Source: an uncultured Lachnospiraceae bacterium (GTDB lineage: Bacteria > Bacillota > Clostridia > Lachnospirales > Lachnospiraceae). Taken from it: 64,000 nucleotides of DNA. The notes under the pieces are model-generated. The model did no database searches and was not told the origin of the DNA. It saw only the letters and a program-made list of their open reading frames with translations. The position numbers and the translations under genes are program-made. Shown one piece after another: positions 43,517 through 52,556 of this stretch; position 1 is the stretch's first letter; each line of letters starts with the position of its first letter. Location of the stretch: NCBI GenBank assembly GCA_910584585.1, contig CAJUBP010000003.1, positions 1-64,000 on the forward strand, in the 5' to 3' direction.

Positions 43517-44191
43517 ATGAGATTATTGCTGGCGGAGGATGAAAAGGAGTTGTCCCGCGCCTTATGCGCGATACTGGAAAAAAACAATTATTCGGTGGAT
43601 GCGGTGTTCAATGGAAATGATGCATTGGACTATCTGGAAACCGGCGATTATGACGGCGCGGTTTTGGATATTATGATGCCGGGAATGGATGGGCTTACCG
43701 TATTGAGACTGCTGCGGGAACAAAGGAATACCGTTCCCGTACTGCTTCTCACGGCCAAATCTGAGATTGAAGATAAAGTGACAGGGCTTGACGCAGGGGC
43801 AAATGACTACCTGACCAAGCCCTTTGCCGCAAAAGAACTGCTTGCCAGAATCCGCGTCATGACCAGGGAACGGAATCAGTCAGTAAACGCCCTGCTTCGA
43901 AGGGGAAATCTTACGCTGAATCTGGCCTCCTTTGAACTCTCCTCTCCAGCCGGAAGTTTCCGGCTGGCCAGCAAAGAATTTCAGATGATGGAGATGCTGA
44001 TGAGCAATCCGAAGAACCTCATCTCCACTGAGCGGTTCCTGGAACGGATTTGGGGCTATGACAGCGACGCTGAGCTGAATGTGGTATGGGTCTATCTCTC
44101 CTATCTCAGGAAGAAGTTGGCAGCCCTTAAGGCAGATGTTCAAATCAAGGCGGTAAGAAACGCCGGATATTTTCTGGAGGAACGGTTATGA
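43517..44191 (+). CDS. OmpR-family response regulator
   Basis: This 224-residue protein has LLLAEDEKELS, phospho-acceptor Asp in GAVLDIMMPGMDGL, Lys in NDYLTKPFAAKELLARIR, and a winged helix (SKEFQMMEMLMSNPKNLISTERFLERIWGYDSDAELNVVWVYLSYLRKKL). ATG after GGAAAGGTG. Overlaps the kinase by four bases. Confidence 0.95.
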   Translation: MRLLLAEDEKELSRALCAILEKNNYSVDAVFNGNDALDYLETGDYDGAVLDIMMPGMDGLTVLRLLREQRNTVPVLLLTAKSEIEDKVTGLDAGANDYLTKPFAAKELLARIRVMTRERNQSVNALLRRGNLTLNLASFELSSPAGSFRLASKEFQMMEMLMSNPKNLISTERFLERIWGYDSDAELNVVWVYLSYLRKKLAALKADVQIKAVRNAGYFLEERL

Positions 44192-45435
44192 TGAAAGGAT
44201 TGCGGAGAAAATTCATCGTGGTGTCCATGCTTTCTACGCTTCTGGTGCTGACAGTGATCATCGGCAGCATCAATCTGCTGAATTACCACAAAATTATCCA
44301 AGACGCGGATCATGTGCTGCAAATCCTTTTGGAAAATGACGGCGCGTTTCCCAAAAATCAGTTTCTTCCAGAACAGGAACCGCCAGATCCTCCCATTCCT
44401 GAAAAACCTTTTTCTGAAATCATGTCACCGGAAATCCCCTATGAATCCCGCTATTTTTGGGCAATATTAAATCAGGATGGAACAATTCTTTCTCTGGACG
44501 CCGGAAGAATTGCCGCAATAGACGCAGACACTGCCGCTGAATACGCCACACAGGCATGGGACAAGGACAAATCCTCCGGGTTCTGGCAGAATTACCGGTA
44601 TATCCGGCAGGAGCTTACCGGGGGAAGCCGGATGATTTTCCTGGACTGCGGCAGAAATCTCTCCACCTTCCGGGCTTTTTTGTTCAGCAGTATCTTTGTT
44701 TCCGTGCTGGGCCTTGTTTCTGTGCTTGTTCTGGTGGTTATTTTTTCAAAAATTGTGATGGCCCCTGTTTCGGAAAGCTATGAAAAACAACGGCAGTTTA
44801 TCACCGACGCAGGCCACGAAATCAAAACGCCCCTGACCATTATTGACGCCAATGCGGAAATTCTGGAGATGGAACTGGCGGAAAATGAGTGGCTGCAGGG
44901 AATCCGCAGGCAGACTGTCAGGCTTGCTTCCCTGACCAATGATTTGATCTATCTGTCCCGTATGGAGGAATCCGGGCAGCGGCTTTCGAAGACGGAATTT
45001 TCTCTTTCCGATTTGGTGGATGAGACGTCTGACTCTTTTCAGGCCCTGGCAAAAACCCGGAGACAAACTCTGACGGTCAATGCAGCCCCGCTGATTTCCT
45101 TTGCCGGAGAAGAAGAAGCCGTGCGCCGGCTGCTTTCCATTCTGCTGGACAATGCTTTGAAATATTCTCCAGAACAAGGCAGGATTGAGGTAAACTTGCA
45201 GAAAAAAGGAAAAACCATTCAGCTTTCTGTAAAAAATTCCGTGAATTCCATAGAAAAAGAACAATTGTCCAGGCTCTTTGAGCGGTTTTACCGGACGGAC
45301 AGTTCCAGAAATTCCGAAACGGGCGGATACGGCATTGGGCTTTCCATCGCAAAAGCAATTACAGAAGCCCATAAAGGAAAAATTGCCGCTTATTCTTCCG
45401 ATGGCAAAACACTTGAAATTATTGTGACATTTTAA
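44188..45435 (+). CDS. Sensor histidine kinase
   Basis: This 415-residue kinase has transmembrane helices at about 9-32 and 161-187. The external domain has a proline-rich stretch (PPDPPIPEKPF), H-box ITDAGHEIKTPLTIIDANA, N-box ILLDNALKYS and G-box GGYGIGLSIAKAI. It sits between the antiporter/regulator and the VTC cluster, and may regulate the latter. Confidence 0.94.
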   Translation: MMKGLRRKFIVVSMLSTLLVLTVIIGSINLLNYHKIIQDADHVLQILLENDGAFPKNQFLPEQEPPDPPIPEKPFSEIMSPEIPYESRYFWAILNQDGTILSLDAGRIAAIDADTAAEYATQAWDKDKSSGFWQNYRYIRQELTGGSRMIFLDCGRNLSTFRAFLFSSIFVSVLGLVSVLVLVVIFSKIVMAPVSESYEKQRQFITDAGHEIKTPLTIIDANAEILEMELAENEWLQGIRRQTVRLASLTNDLIYLSRMEESGQRLSKTEFSLSDLVDETSDSFQALAKTRRQTLTVNAAPLISFAGEEEAVRRLLSILLDNALKYSPEQGRIEVNLQKKGKTIQLSVKNSVNSIEKEQLSRLFERFYRTDSSRNSETGGYGIGLSIAKAITEAHKGKIAAYSSDGKTLEIIVTF

Positions 45436-45486
45436 AGTTCATTTAGGGTAACGGCGGTATACTCCTGTCAGAAGGAGGTTACGTCT

Positions 45487-46209
45487 ATGAATCACACTGA
45501 TAAGTTCCAGCGATATGAATTGAAATTTTTACTTTCATCCGTTCAGAAAACGGCTCTTTTCTCTGACCTGCAAGGATTTCTTAAGGAAGACAGATATCCC
45601 CAAAGCAGCATATCCAACATTTATTTTGATACGCCGGATTTTCTTTTGATCCGGCGTTCTCTGGAAAAACCTGTATATAAAGAAAAACTGCGGCTGCGCT
45701 GCTACGGCTCTGCTGATTCAGAGAGCACGGCGTTTGTGGAGCTGAAGAAAAAGTATAAATCCGTGGTATATAAACGCAGGGTTTCCATGCCTTTGCTTTG
45801 GGCGGAAAATTATTTATGCGGAGACCATTTTTCTGAAACGCCCTCTCAGATTATTCGGGAAATTGATTATTTCCTGGAATTTTACCCGAATCTCATGCCG
45901 GCAATGTATATTTCATATCAGAGAGAATCCTTTGCCGGCACAAAAGACAGGGATTTAAGGATTACCTTTGACACTGACCTGCTCTGGCGCAGAGAAAGAT
46001 TATCCCTGCGAAGCGGGCCTTATGGAAGGGCTATTCTTCCCAAGGGGGATGTTTTGATGGAAGTGAAAACAAAGGACGCCATGCCTCTGTGGCTGGCGGA
46101 AATTCTTTCGGATCATAAGATTTATAAAACGTCTTTTTCAAAATACGGAAAGGCGTATGAAGAAATGCTGCAGGAACAAATAACAGGAGGGGAAAGATAT
46201 GCTTCATGA
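45487..46209 (+). CDS. VTC-domain polyphosphate polymerase-like protein
   Basis: This 240-residue VTC/CYTH-type tunnel-fold protein has FQRYELKFLLS, NIYFDTPDFLLIRRSLEKPVYKEKLRLRCYG, ELKKKYKSVVYKRRV and a final GDVLMEVKTKDAMPLWL with the metal-binding Glu. The yeast VTC4 homologue makes polyphosphate; bacterial members are mostly uncharacterised. The start follows AAGGAGG. Overlaps DUF4956 by 11 bases, implying joint expression. Confidence 0.9.
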   Translation: MNHTDKFQRYELKFLLSSVQKTALFSDLQGFLKEDRYPQSSISNIYFDTPDFLLIRRSLEKPVYKEKLRLRCYGSADSESTAFVELKKKYKSVVYKRRVSMPLLWAENYLCGDHFSETPSQIIREIDYFLEFYPNLMPAMYISYQRESFAGTKDRDLRITFDTDLLWRRERLSLRSGPYGRAILPKGDVLMEVKTKDAMPLWLAEILSDHKIYKTSFSKYGKAYEEMLQEQITGGERYAS

Positions 46210-46888
46210 AATATTCCGGGGAATCTTCGATCAAGGGCAGAATATCGCCGTAGAACAATTCCTACTCTGTCTTTTGGTATCTCTGCTGACAGGAACTTTT
46301 CTGGCAGTGGTTTATACCTATAAGAATCAATACACCCAGAGCTTTGTGATTACCCTGGCTCTGATTCCCGCCATCGTCTGTGTGGTTATTTTGCTGGTCA
46401 ACGGCAATGTGGGCGCAGGGGTGGCCGTGGCCGGAGCCTTTAATCTGGTGCGCTTCCGCTCCGTTCCCGGTTCCGCCAAAGAAATCTGCGCTATTTTTCT
46501 GGCCATGGGAACCGGTATGACTGCCGGCATGGGATATCTGGGATACGCAGTGCTGTTTGCTGTGGTTCTGGGCGGCGGGAATCTCTGTTATACATACTTC
46601 GGCTTCGGCATATCCAGGCAGGCTGACCGAAATAAAACGCTGCATATTACGATTCCTGAAAATCTGGATTACACCCATGTGTTTGATGAAATTTTAAACT
46701 GTTATGCCAGGAAATGGACGCTGGTCAGCGTAAAAACGACCAATATGGGCAGCCTTTATAAGCTGATTTATCAAATCACGCTGAAAGATTTGGAAAAAGA
46801 AAAGGAATTTATCGATGAACTGCGGTGCCGAAATGGAAATCTGGAAATTACAGTTTCCCGTCAGGAAACAATATCATATGAATTATAG
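46199..46888 (+). CDS. DUF4956 membrane protein
   Basis: This 229-residue protein has four transmembrane segments in residues 15-140 (including VVYTYKNQYTQSFVITLALIP and GAGVAVAGAFNLVRFRSVPGSAKEICAIFLAMGTGMTAGMGYLGYA, which is the DUF4956 hallmark) and a soluble C-terminal domain (YTHVFDEILNCYARKWTLVSVKT...). It always travels with VTC proteins and often with CotH or carbohydrate-binding proteins. Confidence 0.92.
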   Translation: MLHEIFRGIFDQGQNIAVEQFLLCLLVSLLTGTFLAVVYTYKNQYTQSFVITLALIPAIVCVVILLVNGNVGAGVAVAGAFNLVRFRSVPGSAKEICAIFLAMGTGMTAGMGYLGYAVLFAVVLGGGNLCYTYFGFGISRQADRNKTLHITIPENLDYTHVFDEILNCYARKWTLVSVKTTNMGSLYKLIYQITLKDLEKEKEFIDELRCRNGNLEITVSRQETISYEL

Positions 46889-46899
46889 GAGGAAATCTA

Positions 46900-48411
46900 T
46901 TGAATAATAAATTAAATATAAAATTAAATTTATTACCTATACTTTTGTTTTCAGTGCTTCTATTAAATGGATGCGGAGAAAAGAAAGGAAGTTCAGACAT
47001 TTCCCAAGACCACGCGTCACGCAGTGAGGAAAATGAAATTTCTATAAAATTAAATCAGGATACAGCTTCTTGCGATTCTGAAAAGGTTGATATTTCCGGT
47101 ACGACAATTACAATTTCAGAAGGAGGAACTTATCTCTTTTCCGGAACTTTGGAGCATGGCATGGTTATTGTGGATGCAAATAAAGAAAATGAAATTGAAA
47201 TTATACTAAATAACGCGTCAATCCAATGTGACGACTGTGCCCCTGTCTATGTCCGGCAGGCGGGACATGTTACGCTAACACTGGCTGAGGGAAGTGAGAA
47301 CACTCTGACTGCTTCTGGAGAGTTCACCTCTATTGACAACAATAACATTGACGGAGCCATTTTTTCAAAGAGTGATTTAACTTTAAGCGGAACCGGAGCT
47401 TTGCGCATTCAAAGCAATTACGGGCACGGCGTGGTGTCCAAAGATAATCTGGAGGTCGCAGGCGGCGCTTATACCATTGAGGCCGCCCGGCACGGACTCA
47501 GCGGAAAAGACAGCATTCTGATTTCTAATGGGGAACTGACCATTACAGCGGAAAAAGACGGTTTGAAATCTGAAGGCGCGCTCTCTGTTTTGGACGGAAC
47601 TATTCGGATTGAAAAAAGCGACGAAGGAATGGAGGGGAAAACCATTACTGTCCAGGGCGGCGAGATTTCAATCCAGGCCGAAGACAACGGATTGAATGCT
47701 TCTGACGGAAGCGGAGCCCAAAATGAATTTCCCGGAAATTCTGAAAATGCGGAGGCATACAAAGATCTCTACATTCGGATATCCGGCGGCAAAATTGACA
47801 TAGACGCCAAAGGAGACGGCATTGATTCCAACGGAAATCTCTATGTAGAAGGCGGAGAAGTCTATGTATCCGGCGCAGAAAACGGCGGGGACAGCGCCCT
47901 GGATTATACTGGAGAAGCCAGCATTACAGGAGGAATGGTGGCGGCTGCAGGATTCGGAAATATGGCGCAGAATTTTGGCGAAGCTTCTTCTCAGGGAACC
48001 ATGCTGGTTCAGTTTGAAGCGCAGGCCGCCGGAACAGAAGTCTCCTTAACAGACGCAAAGGGCAGTGTCCTTCTCTCCTATGCCCCCGCCAAGCAATATG
48101 ACAGTGTGGTATTCAGCCATCCAGAGATAACGGCAGGCAATACGTATACGGTACAATGCAAGGATGTGAACAAAGAAGTAGTGATGGATTCGCTGGTATA
48201 CGGCACAGGCCAGGGGACGCCCGGCGGATTTCGGAATCCGGGCACCGGCCAGGAAGGCCAGACGCCTCCGGAGCTGCCCCAGGGCCAGACATTGCCGGAT
48301 GACCAGACACCGCCGGAACTGCCCGAAGGCCAGACATTGCCGGATGGCAGACGCCTCCGGAACTGCCCCAGGGCCAGACATTGCCGGATGGCCAGACGCC
48401 GCCGGATATGA
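46900..48411 (+). CDS. Carbohydrate-binding (Cthe_2159-type) lipoprotein with frameshifted repeat tail
   Basis: This protein is 503 residues as read. A lipoprotein signal ends in LLLNGC (Cys25). Beta-helix-like repeats of the Cthe_2159 carbohydrate-binding family (PF14262) follow: GALRIQSNYGHGVVSKDNLEVAGGAYTIEAARHGLSGKDS, ELTITAEKDGLKSEG, KGDGIDSNGNLYVEGG. From about residue 445 there is a Pro/Gln-rich 15-residue repeat tail. One repeat unit is 44 instead of 45 bases, which shifts the frame and gives an Arg-rich end at 48411. If the missing base is restored, the frame continues to a natural end at 48506. TTG start (46900) after AGGAGG. Third gene of the VTC-DUF4956 operon. Confidence 0.85.
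   Translation: MNNKLNIKLNLLPILLFSVLLLNGCGEKKGSSDISQDHASRSEENEISIKLNQDTASCDSEKVDISGTTITISEGGTYLFSGTLEHGMVIVDANKENEIEIILNNASIQCDDCAPVYVRQAGHVTLTLAEGSENTLTASGEFTSIDNNNIDGAIFSKSDLTLSGTGALRIQSNYGHGVVSKDNLEVAGGAYTIEAARHGLSGKDSILISNGELTITAEKDGLKSEGALSVLDGTIRIEKSDEGMEGKTITVQGGEISIQAEDNGLNASDGSGAQNEFPGNSENAEAYKDLYIRISGGKIDIDAKGDGIDSNGNLYVEGGEVYVSGAENGGDSALDYTGEASITGGMVAAAGFGNMAQNFGEASSQGTMLVQFEAQAAGTEVSLTDAKGSVLLSYAPAKQYDSVVFSHPEITAGNTYTVQCKDVNKEVVMDSLVYGTGQGTPGGFRNPGTGQEGQTPPELPQGQTLPDDQTPPELPEGQTLPDGRRLRNCPRARHCRMARRRRI
48259..48410 (+). repeat. 45-bp tandem coding repeat with a 44-bp unit
   Basis: Units 48259-48303 (45), 48304-48347 (44), 48348-48392 (45) and a partial unit from 48393, encoding the repeat QTPPELPQGQTLPDG. 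The short second unit breaks the reading frame. Confidence 0.9.
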
Positions 48412-48571
48412 AAAACAAATCAGGGGAGGAAGCGCCGGATACGCAGAATATTCCAAGCGATCCGGCAATGCCTAACACACAGAATTCTCAGGAGGAATCA
48501 CTGTAATACGCAAAACCGATCAGCGTTATCGGCGGTTCATTTGCCAAAACGCTGACCGGATGGAGCACTGA

Positions 48572-48682
48572 AGCGCGTCTTAAAATTCATTCCCGTAATC
48601 TGTCACCCCACTTCATGCCAGATTACGGGAATGAATTTACTCAATACAATCCGCTACGCCTCCTAAATTCAGCATAAAATCT
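48572..48682. repeat. Palindromic interspersed repeat, copy 2
   Basis: Closely related to the left two thirds of 29062-29223 (shared GTCTTAAAATTCATTCCCG, CCCCACTTCA, CCGCTAC, CAGCATAAAATCT). In this copy 48583-48602 and 48619-48638 form a perfect 20-base stem. It lies between convergent genes and may serve as a transcript end. Confidence 0.8.
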
Positions 48683-48694
48683 TCATCTCTTTTC

Positions 48695-49315
48695 TTAACA
48701 ATTCAGAAATGCCGCCTTTTGAAAATAGGCCCCAAAATATTTTTTCAGAGGAAATCTTCGCTTCTTTTCCTTCAAAAGAGACTGCAATTGGCGGCAAAGC
48801 TCTTCTTTTTCTTCTAAAGTCAGATGTTCCTTTTCATATTCAAAGATATCCGTGTCAATCCTGTTCAGCAAATCGTACATATTATGATAAACAATGTCAG
48901 CGTCCTTCTGGTTGGTTGACCCAAAGGATTCGCCCACGTAAAAACGATAAAACAATTCCTGTTCCTTAGGATTCAGGCAGCTTACCATCATTTCCTGCTC
49001 TTCTGCAATCTCTTTTTCAATCAGCCAGGCGATGGTGGCCTCATTCTGATGGGTTTTTAAAAATTCCAGGCAGCGGTATCTGGCAACGGTTCCGATCCAG
49101 CTGCCAAATTCATTTTTATAATGAAAGCTGTCAATGTGCGTCCAAATGGCTCTGACCGTATCCAGGAGACATTCCTGCTGCAGATGCGGCAGGGTAAATA
49201 AATGTTTTCTGATAATAGAGATTAGACGTTCTCCCTGTTCCATAATGAAAAATTCCAGTGCTTTTCCGTTATGAAGCCTTAGTTGTGATACATAATTTTC
49301 TTTGCATATCTTCAT
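48695..49315 (-). CDS. Divergent sigma-70 family (ECF-like) factor
   Basis: This 206-residue protein has a region-2-like block at residues 25-80: LISIIRKHLFTLPHLQQECLLDTVRAIWTHIDSF, then FGSWIGTVARYRCLEFLKTH, as in ECF factors. Region 4 is hard to see: LNPKEQELFYRFYVGESFGST fits its start, but the DNA-binding helix is poor and the end is basic. ATG 49315 has a weak site (AGGTG). No anti-sigma gene is adjacent. It may be a decaying or specialised factor. Confidence 0.65.
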   Translation of the reverse strand: MKICKENYVSQLRLHNGKALEFFIMEQGERLISIIRKHLFTLPHLQQECLLDTVRAIWTHIDSFHYKNEFGSWIGTVARYRCLEFLKTHQNEATIAWLIEKEIAEEQEMMVSCLNPKEQELFYRFYVGESFGSTNQKDADIVYHNMYDLLNRIDTDIFEYEKEHLTLEEKEELCRQLQSLLKEKKRRFPLKKYFGAYFQKAAFLNC

Positions 49316-49419
49316 ATCAAACACCTGTCTTTCCGGTTTCCCTGAACATGCTGCTTTGTGATAAATTAAGATTACCATAATTATGTTTCACATTTCTTCT
49401 TCTAATTCTTAATTTTTTC

Positions 49420-50325
49420 TTAGGGCGTGTTCTGTTTTCCATAGTCCAGCAAGGATTCCGGCCCCTCTAACAAGTCTCTGCCAATATAGACCACGTTATC
49501 TTCCCGTACTTTTGTGCTCCACTTCACCAGAGAGATGGTTCCCCGGTCCAACTCCAGGGCAGTAATGCAGCGGGGATGGACGCAGCTTCCGTCGTTAAAG
49601 TAACAGCCCTCTCCGGGCTTTGGAAATACCGGCCTGTGGGTGTGACCCGCCACCAGAAGCCTTTGATGCTTATTGGCCCATTCTGCCAGCCGCTTCTCTG
49701 TCTTCTCTTTCTTTCTGTAATTCTTGGCTGCGCTGGTGGGATCGTTGCAGCCGGCCAGTTCCAGAGGACGCCAGAGGTACCGGACCAGAAAGCGGGTGAG
49801 CTTCCACAAGGCATCATTCCAGAGATCTCCCTGATGTCCGTGCACCAGAAAGATTTCTGTATTGCCGCAGGGTTCGATAAGCCGGATAGCTTCATAAACC
49901 TTCATATCAGGAAAAAGGCTTTTTTCACTGTCCTCGGCTGCGCAGTAATAGGACTGGCATTTGGTCTGAAAGTATTTTTGCTTCTGCTTCTTCCGATCGT
50001 GGTTGCCGTATAGCATGTAAAACCGCTGATTCTTATAGAACTCTCCCATGATCCAGAATTGATTGCTGTGTATCCGCACGATTTCCGAAAGATTCCGGTT
50101 TTCCCACAATTCATCCCCGTCCCCCAGTTCGATATAGGTAAAATTTCTCCGATTGTAGTACTGCAGCGCGGCAAAAAACAGATTCTGGTTTGACTGGAAA
50201 TTATCTCCCCAGTTGCCGATTCCCCGGTGGCAGTCACTCATCAGCACAATGCGGCTGTTCCTGTGTATGGGAACGCAGAGGGCGTTTTCGTAAGCCTCAT
50301 TCAGTTTTTTCTCTGTGCGGCTCAT
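49420..50325 (-). CDS. Metallophosphoesterase
   Basis: This 301-residue calcineurin-like phosphoesterase shows the full metal set: SDCHRG, ELGDGDELW (GD), YGNHDRKK (GNHD), VHGHQGD, and VAGHTHRP (GHTH). LpxH-like in outline, substrate unknown. It overlaps the DUF4474 gene by four bases, which couples their translation. Confidence 0.9.
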   Translation of the reverse strand: MSRTEKKLNEAYENALCVPIHRNSRIVLMSDCHRGIGNWGDNFQSNQNLFFAALQYYNRRNFTYIELGDGDELWENRNLSEIVRIHSNQFWIMGEFYKNQRFYMLYGNHDRKKQKQKYFQTKCQSYYCAAEDSEKSLFPDMKVYEAIRLIEPCGNTEIFLVHGHQGDLWNDALWKLTRFLVRYLWRPLELAGCNDPTSAAKNYRKKEKTEKRLAEWANKHQRLLVAGHTHRPVFPKPGEGCYFNDGSCVHPRCITALELDRGTISLVKWSTKVREDNVVYIGRDLLEGPESLLDYGKQNTP

Positions 50326-51233
50326 TTCCTTTTCTTCTCCCAGGCGATGCGTCCGGTTTTGGTGATGATGGCAAAGATTCGGGGATACGCCAGCATCAGA
50401 TAATACAATTTGTCAATGGTTCGGGGGAATCCTTTTGTCATTCGGTGATATAATCTGCAGTTATGACGGTTCTGCCACTGGATAAATTTCCGGAACATCT
50501 TTCCATAGAGGGAAGTCTGGGGATGCTTGGGCTGATAGACGCGCATAGACACCTGATTGCGGAATATCCTAAGATCGTCCGGCTGGTATCCTGCCCGGTA
50601 ACAGCCTTTGATAAATTCCTCCATCATTTTTCTGTCCTCAAAGGTAATGGAAGCTTCCAGAATCAGTTCTGCCGGATAGGAAAATTCCCCCAGTACAAAA
50701 CCTGTGAGCCACCAGTGATTTTCAATTCTCTGAAACATCAATCTGCCGTTTTTGTACAGCTTCATATGGATGGGAAGCTGATCTTCTTCGGACACGCAAT
50801 CATAAAAAACGTCTTCCGGATTCTGTTGTCCGCCCCTTTCTTTCTCGATATAAATTCCAACTTCAGCGCCGGTGGTGATTCCGTACTGCCCTTTCCAGAA
50901 TTCAATCATCCTCCGTCTGCCCCCATATTCAAAATAGATAGGTTCGCAGTCAATTATCATATTCATAGCCGGCGCCATCTCATCATATATTTTTCCATAG
51001 CCGAATTTCTTCTGCCACGCATCTTCCAGAGAATAAAAAATATCTTTAGACAGACTGTAGGCAAATCCGAAGGGTTCCAGCGCCCGGTTGATTTCCTGGT
51101 ACTTTTCCTGTTCGCATTTTTGTTTGACCAGGCATTTAGCCTTTCTTTTCTGTTGGCATCTGCAGCAGAACAGGATGATAATTAACACGGCGAGAATCGC
51201 CAGGATTCCCCAAAATAATTCATGAAAATTCAA
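50322..51233 (-). CDS. DUF4474 membrane-anchored protein
   Basis: This 303-residue protein has an N-terminal anchor (FWGILAILAVLIIILFCC) followed by Lys-rich DNA-contact-like or linker sequence. The DUF4474 domain (FGFAYSLSKDIFYSLEDAWQKKFGYGKIYDE, NMIIDCEPIYFEY, FWKGQYGITTGAEVGIY) and a basic C-terminal part follow. TTG start 51233 behind AAAGGAG; longer upstream frames lack a site. Function unknown. Confidence 0.85.
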   Translation of the reverse strand: MNFHELFWGILAILAVLIIILFCCRCQQKRKAKCLVKQKCEQEKYQEINRALEPFGFAYSLSKDIFYSLEDAWQKKFGYGKIYDEMAPAMNMIIDCEPIYFEYGGRRRMIEFWKGQYGITTGAEVGIYIEKERGGQQNPEDVFYDCVSEEDQLPIHMKLYKNGRLMFQRIENHWWLTGFVLGEFSYPAELILEASITFEDRKMMEEFIKGCYRAGYQPDDLRIFRNQVSMRVYQPKHPQTSLYGKMFRKFIQWQNRHNCRLYHRMTKGFPRTIDKLYYLMLAYPRIFAIITKTGRIAWEKKRK

Positions 51234-51352
51234 AATATTCCAACTCCTTTCTTTTTTACTAATATATTCAGAAAGGGGTGGAGGGTGCGGGGAGAAAATG
51301 ATAGAAAATTGCAAGTCATAATCATCACCGCAGCGTTTATACATTTCATATA

Positions 51353-51385
51353 CAAAAAAGCACTACCGTTTTTAGCGATAATGCT
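51353..51385 (-). terminator. Terminator after recO
   Basis: On the minus strand AGCATTATCGC...GGTAGTGCT pairs with two mismatches and runs into TTTTTT. About 105 bases after the recO stop. Confidence 0.6.
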
Positions 51386-51491
51386 CCTTCTGTTACTTCC
51401 TGTTTTTCAAATGATACAGCCATGTTCAATCAGTTTCTGCTGTCTGGTGGTTAAAATGGAATATTCAAGGCTTTCCCTGTCCTGAAACAAA

Positions 51492-52253
51492 TTACTCAAA
51501 ATGCGCGGCAAATCCCTCATTTTCCTCCAAAACCTGAAGGGAATGAAACCTCCGCCCCACATAAAGCGCCATATACTCATTCATAATATCTTCCAGATTC
51601 TCCAAAACAGTTTCCGAGACAGTGAACGTATAAAGCTTTTCAATGGTGGAGGTTATAATATACTGCATGGCGTAAAGGGTGGAATCATCCAACGCCCTGC
51701 TTTTTCCATGCTCTTTGCAGTCATTGCAGAGCGTACCGCCGGCGTTTACGGAAAACCAGCGGAGCTTTTCTTCTGCCCCGCATTTCAGGCAGGAAAATAC
51801 ATTGGGATACTCTCCGTTAATCACCATGGTCTTCAATTCAAAAATCCGGCGCACCAGCCGGTTGTCCAAGGTCTCCTTTTCCAGCGCCCGCAAAGACTGG
51901 TACAGAAGCTTCAGCATATGTATTTCCTCTGTATTCTCCCTTGCGTAGTAATCTGCCAGTTCCAGAAAATAAAATCCGTAACAGGCATTTTCCATATGTT
52001 CTGCCAATTCCCGGAAATAGTTGGAGATATCCGCTTTGACGATGGTATAGGAACTTCGGCCTTCATAAGTCTCAAAACTGCCGAAGGAAAAAGGGCTTAC
52101 AGCTGCCATCAGCTGATTGCCCGGCCGCCTTGCGCCTCTGGCAAAGGCAGAAATCTTGCCTCTCTCCTTCGTCAGCAGCATAACTCTTCTGTCATATTCT
52201 CCCACCGGGGCTGCGGATAATATCATGCCCGTCAGCGTTATGGTCTGCCCCAT
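51492..52253 (-). CDS. recO: DNA repair protein RecO
   Basis: This 253-residue protein has an OB-fold N-terminus (TLTGMILSAAPVGEYDRRVMLLTKERGKISAFARGARRP), a helical domain, and a zinc site with CLKCGAEE...CNDC. It follows yqzL, overlapping it by 62 bases. Confidence 0.95.
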   Translation of the reverse strand: MGQTITLTGMILSAAPVGEYDRRVMLLTKERGKISAFARGARRPGNQLMAAVSPFSFGSFETYEGRSSYTIVKADISNYFRELAEHMENACYGFYFLELADYYARENTEEIHMLKLLYQSLRALEKETLDNRLVRRIFELKTMVINGEYPNVFSCLKCGAEEKLRWFSVNAGGTLCNDCKEHGKSRALDDSTLYAMQYIITSTIEKLYTFTVSETVLENLEDIMNEYMALYVGRRFHSLQVLEENEGFAAHFE

Positions 52254-52392
52254 TTCTTCTCACGCTCCCGCCTGTCTGTTCTCGGTCTGCCATCATTGAG
52301 AGGGTTGCGTCTCCGCTCCCATGGCATTTGTAGCTTAAGTAATCCTGAATGCTTCCTGTGCTTGCAAATTTCGTCCATTCCTGCGTTACCAT
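52192..52392 (-). CDS. yqzL: YqzL-like small protein
   Basis: This 66-residue protein begins MVTQEWTKFASTGSIQDYLSYK, matching the YqzL family (W-FxxTG-I--YL-YK) and its classic place between era and recO. The C-terminal 20 residues overlap the recO start in another frame. Function unknown. Confidence 0.75.
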   Translation of the reverse strand: MVTQEWTKFASTGSIQDYLSYKCHGSGDATLSMMADREQTGGSVRRNGADHNADGHDIIRSPGGRI

Positions 52393-52556
52393 CTGGATTG
52401 CCCCCTGTTCTTCGTTTGTTTCTTACAGTCCGCCGTTTATGCAGCAGGCTGAGGAACTGTAATTAATATTAGGGTATCCCTTTGATATACAGATATACCA
52501 GATAAATTCTGGCAGAAATGGAACTTAGGAACTGTTCAGAAAAAAATCCGTATCCG

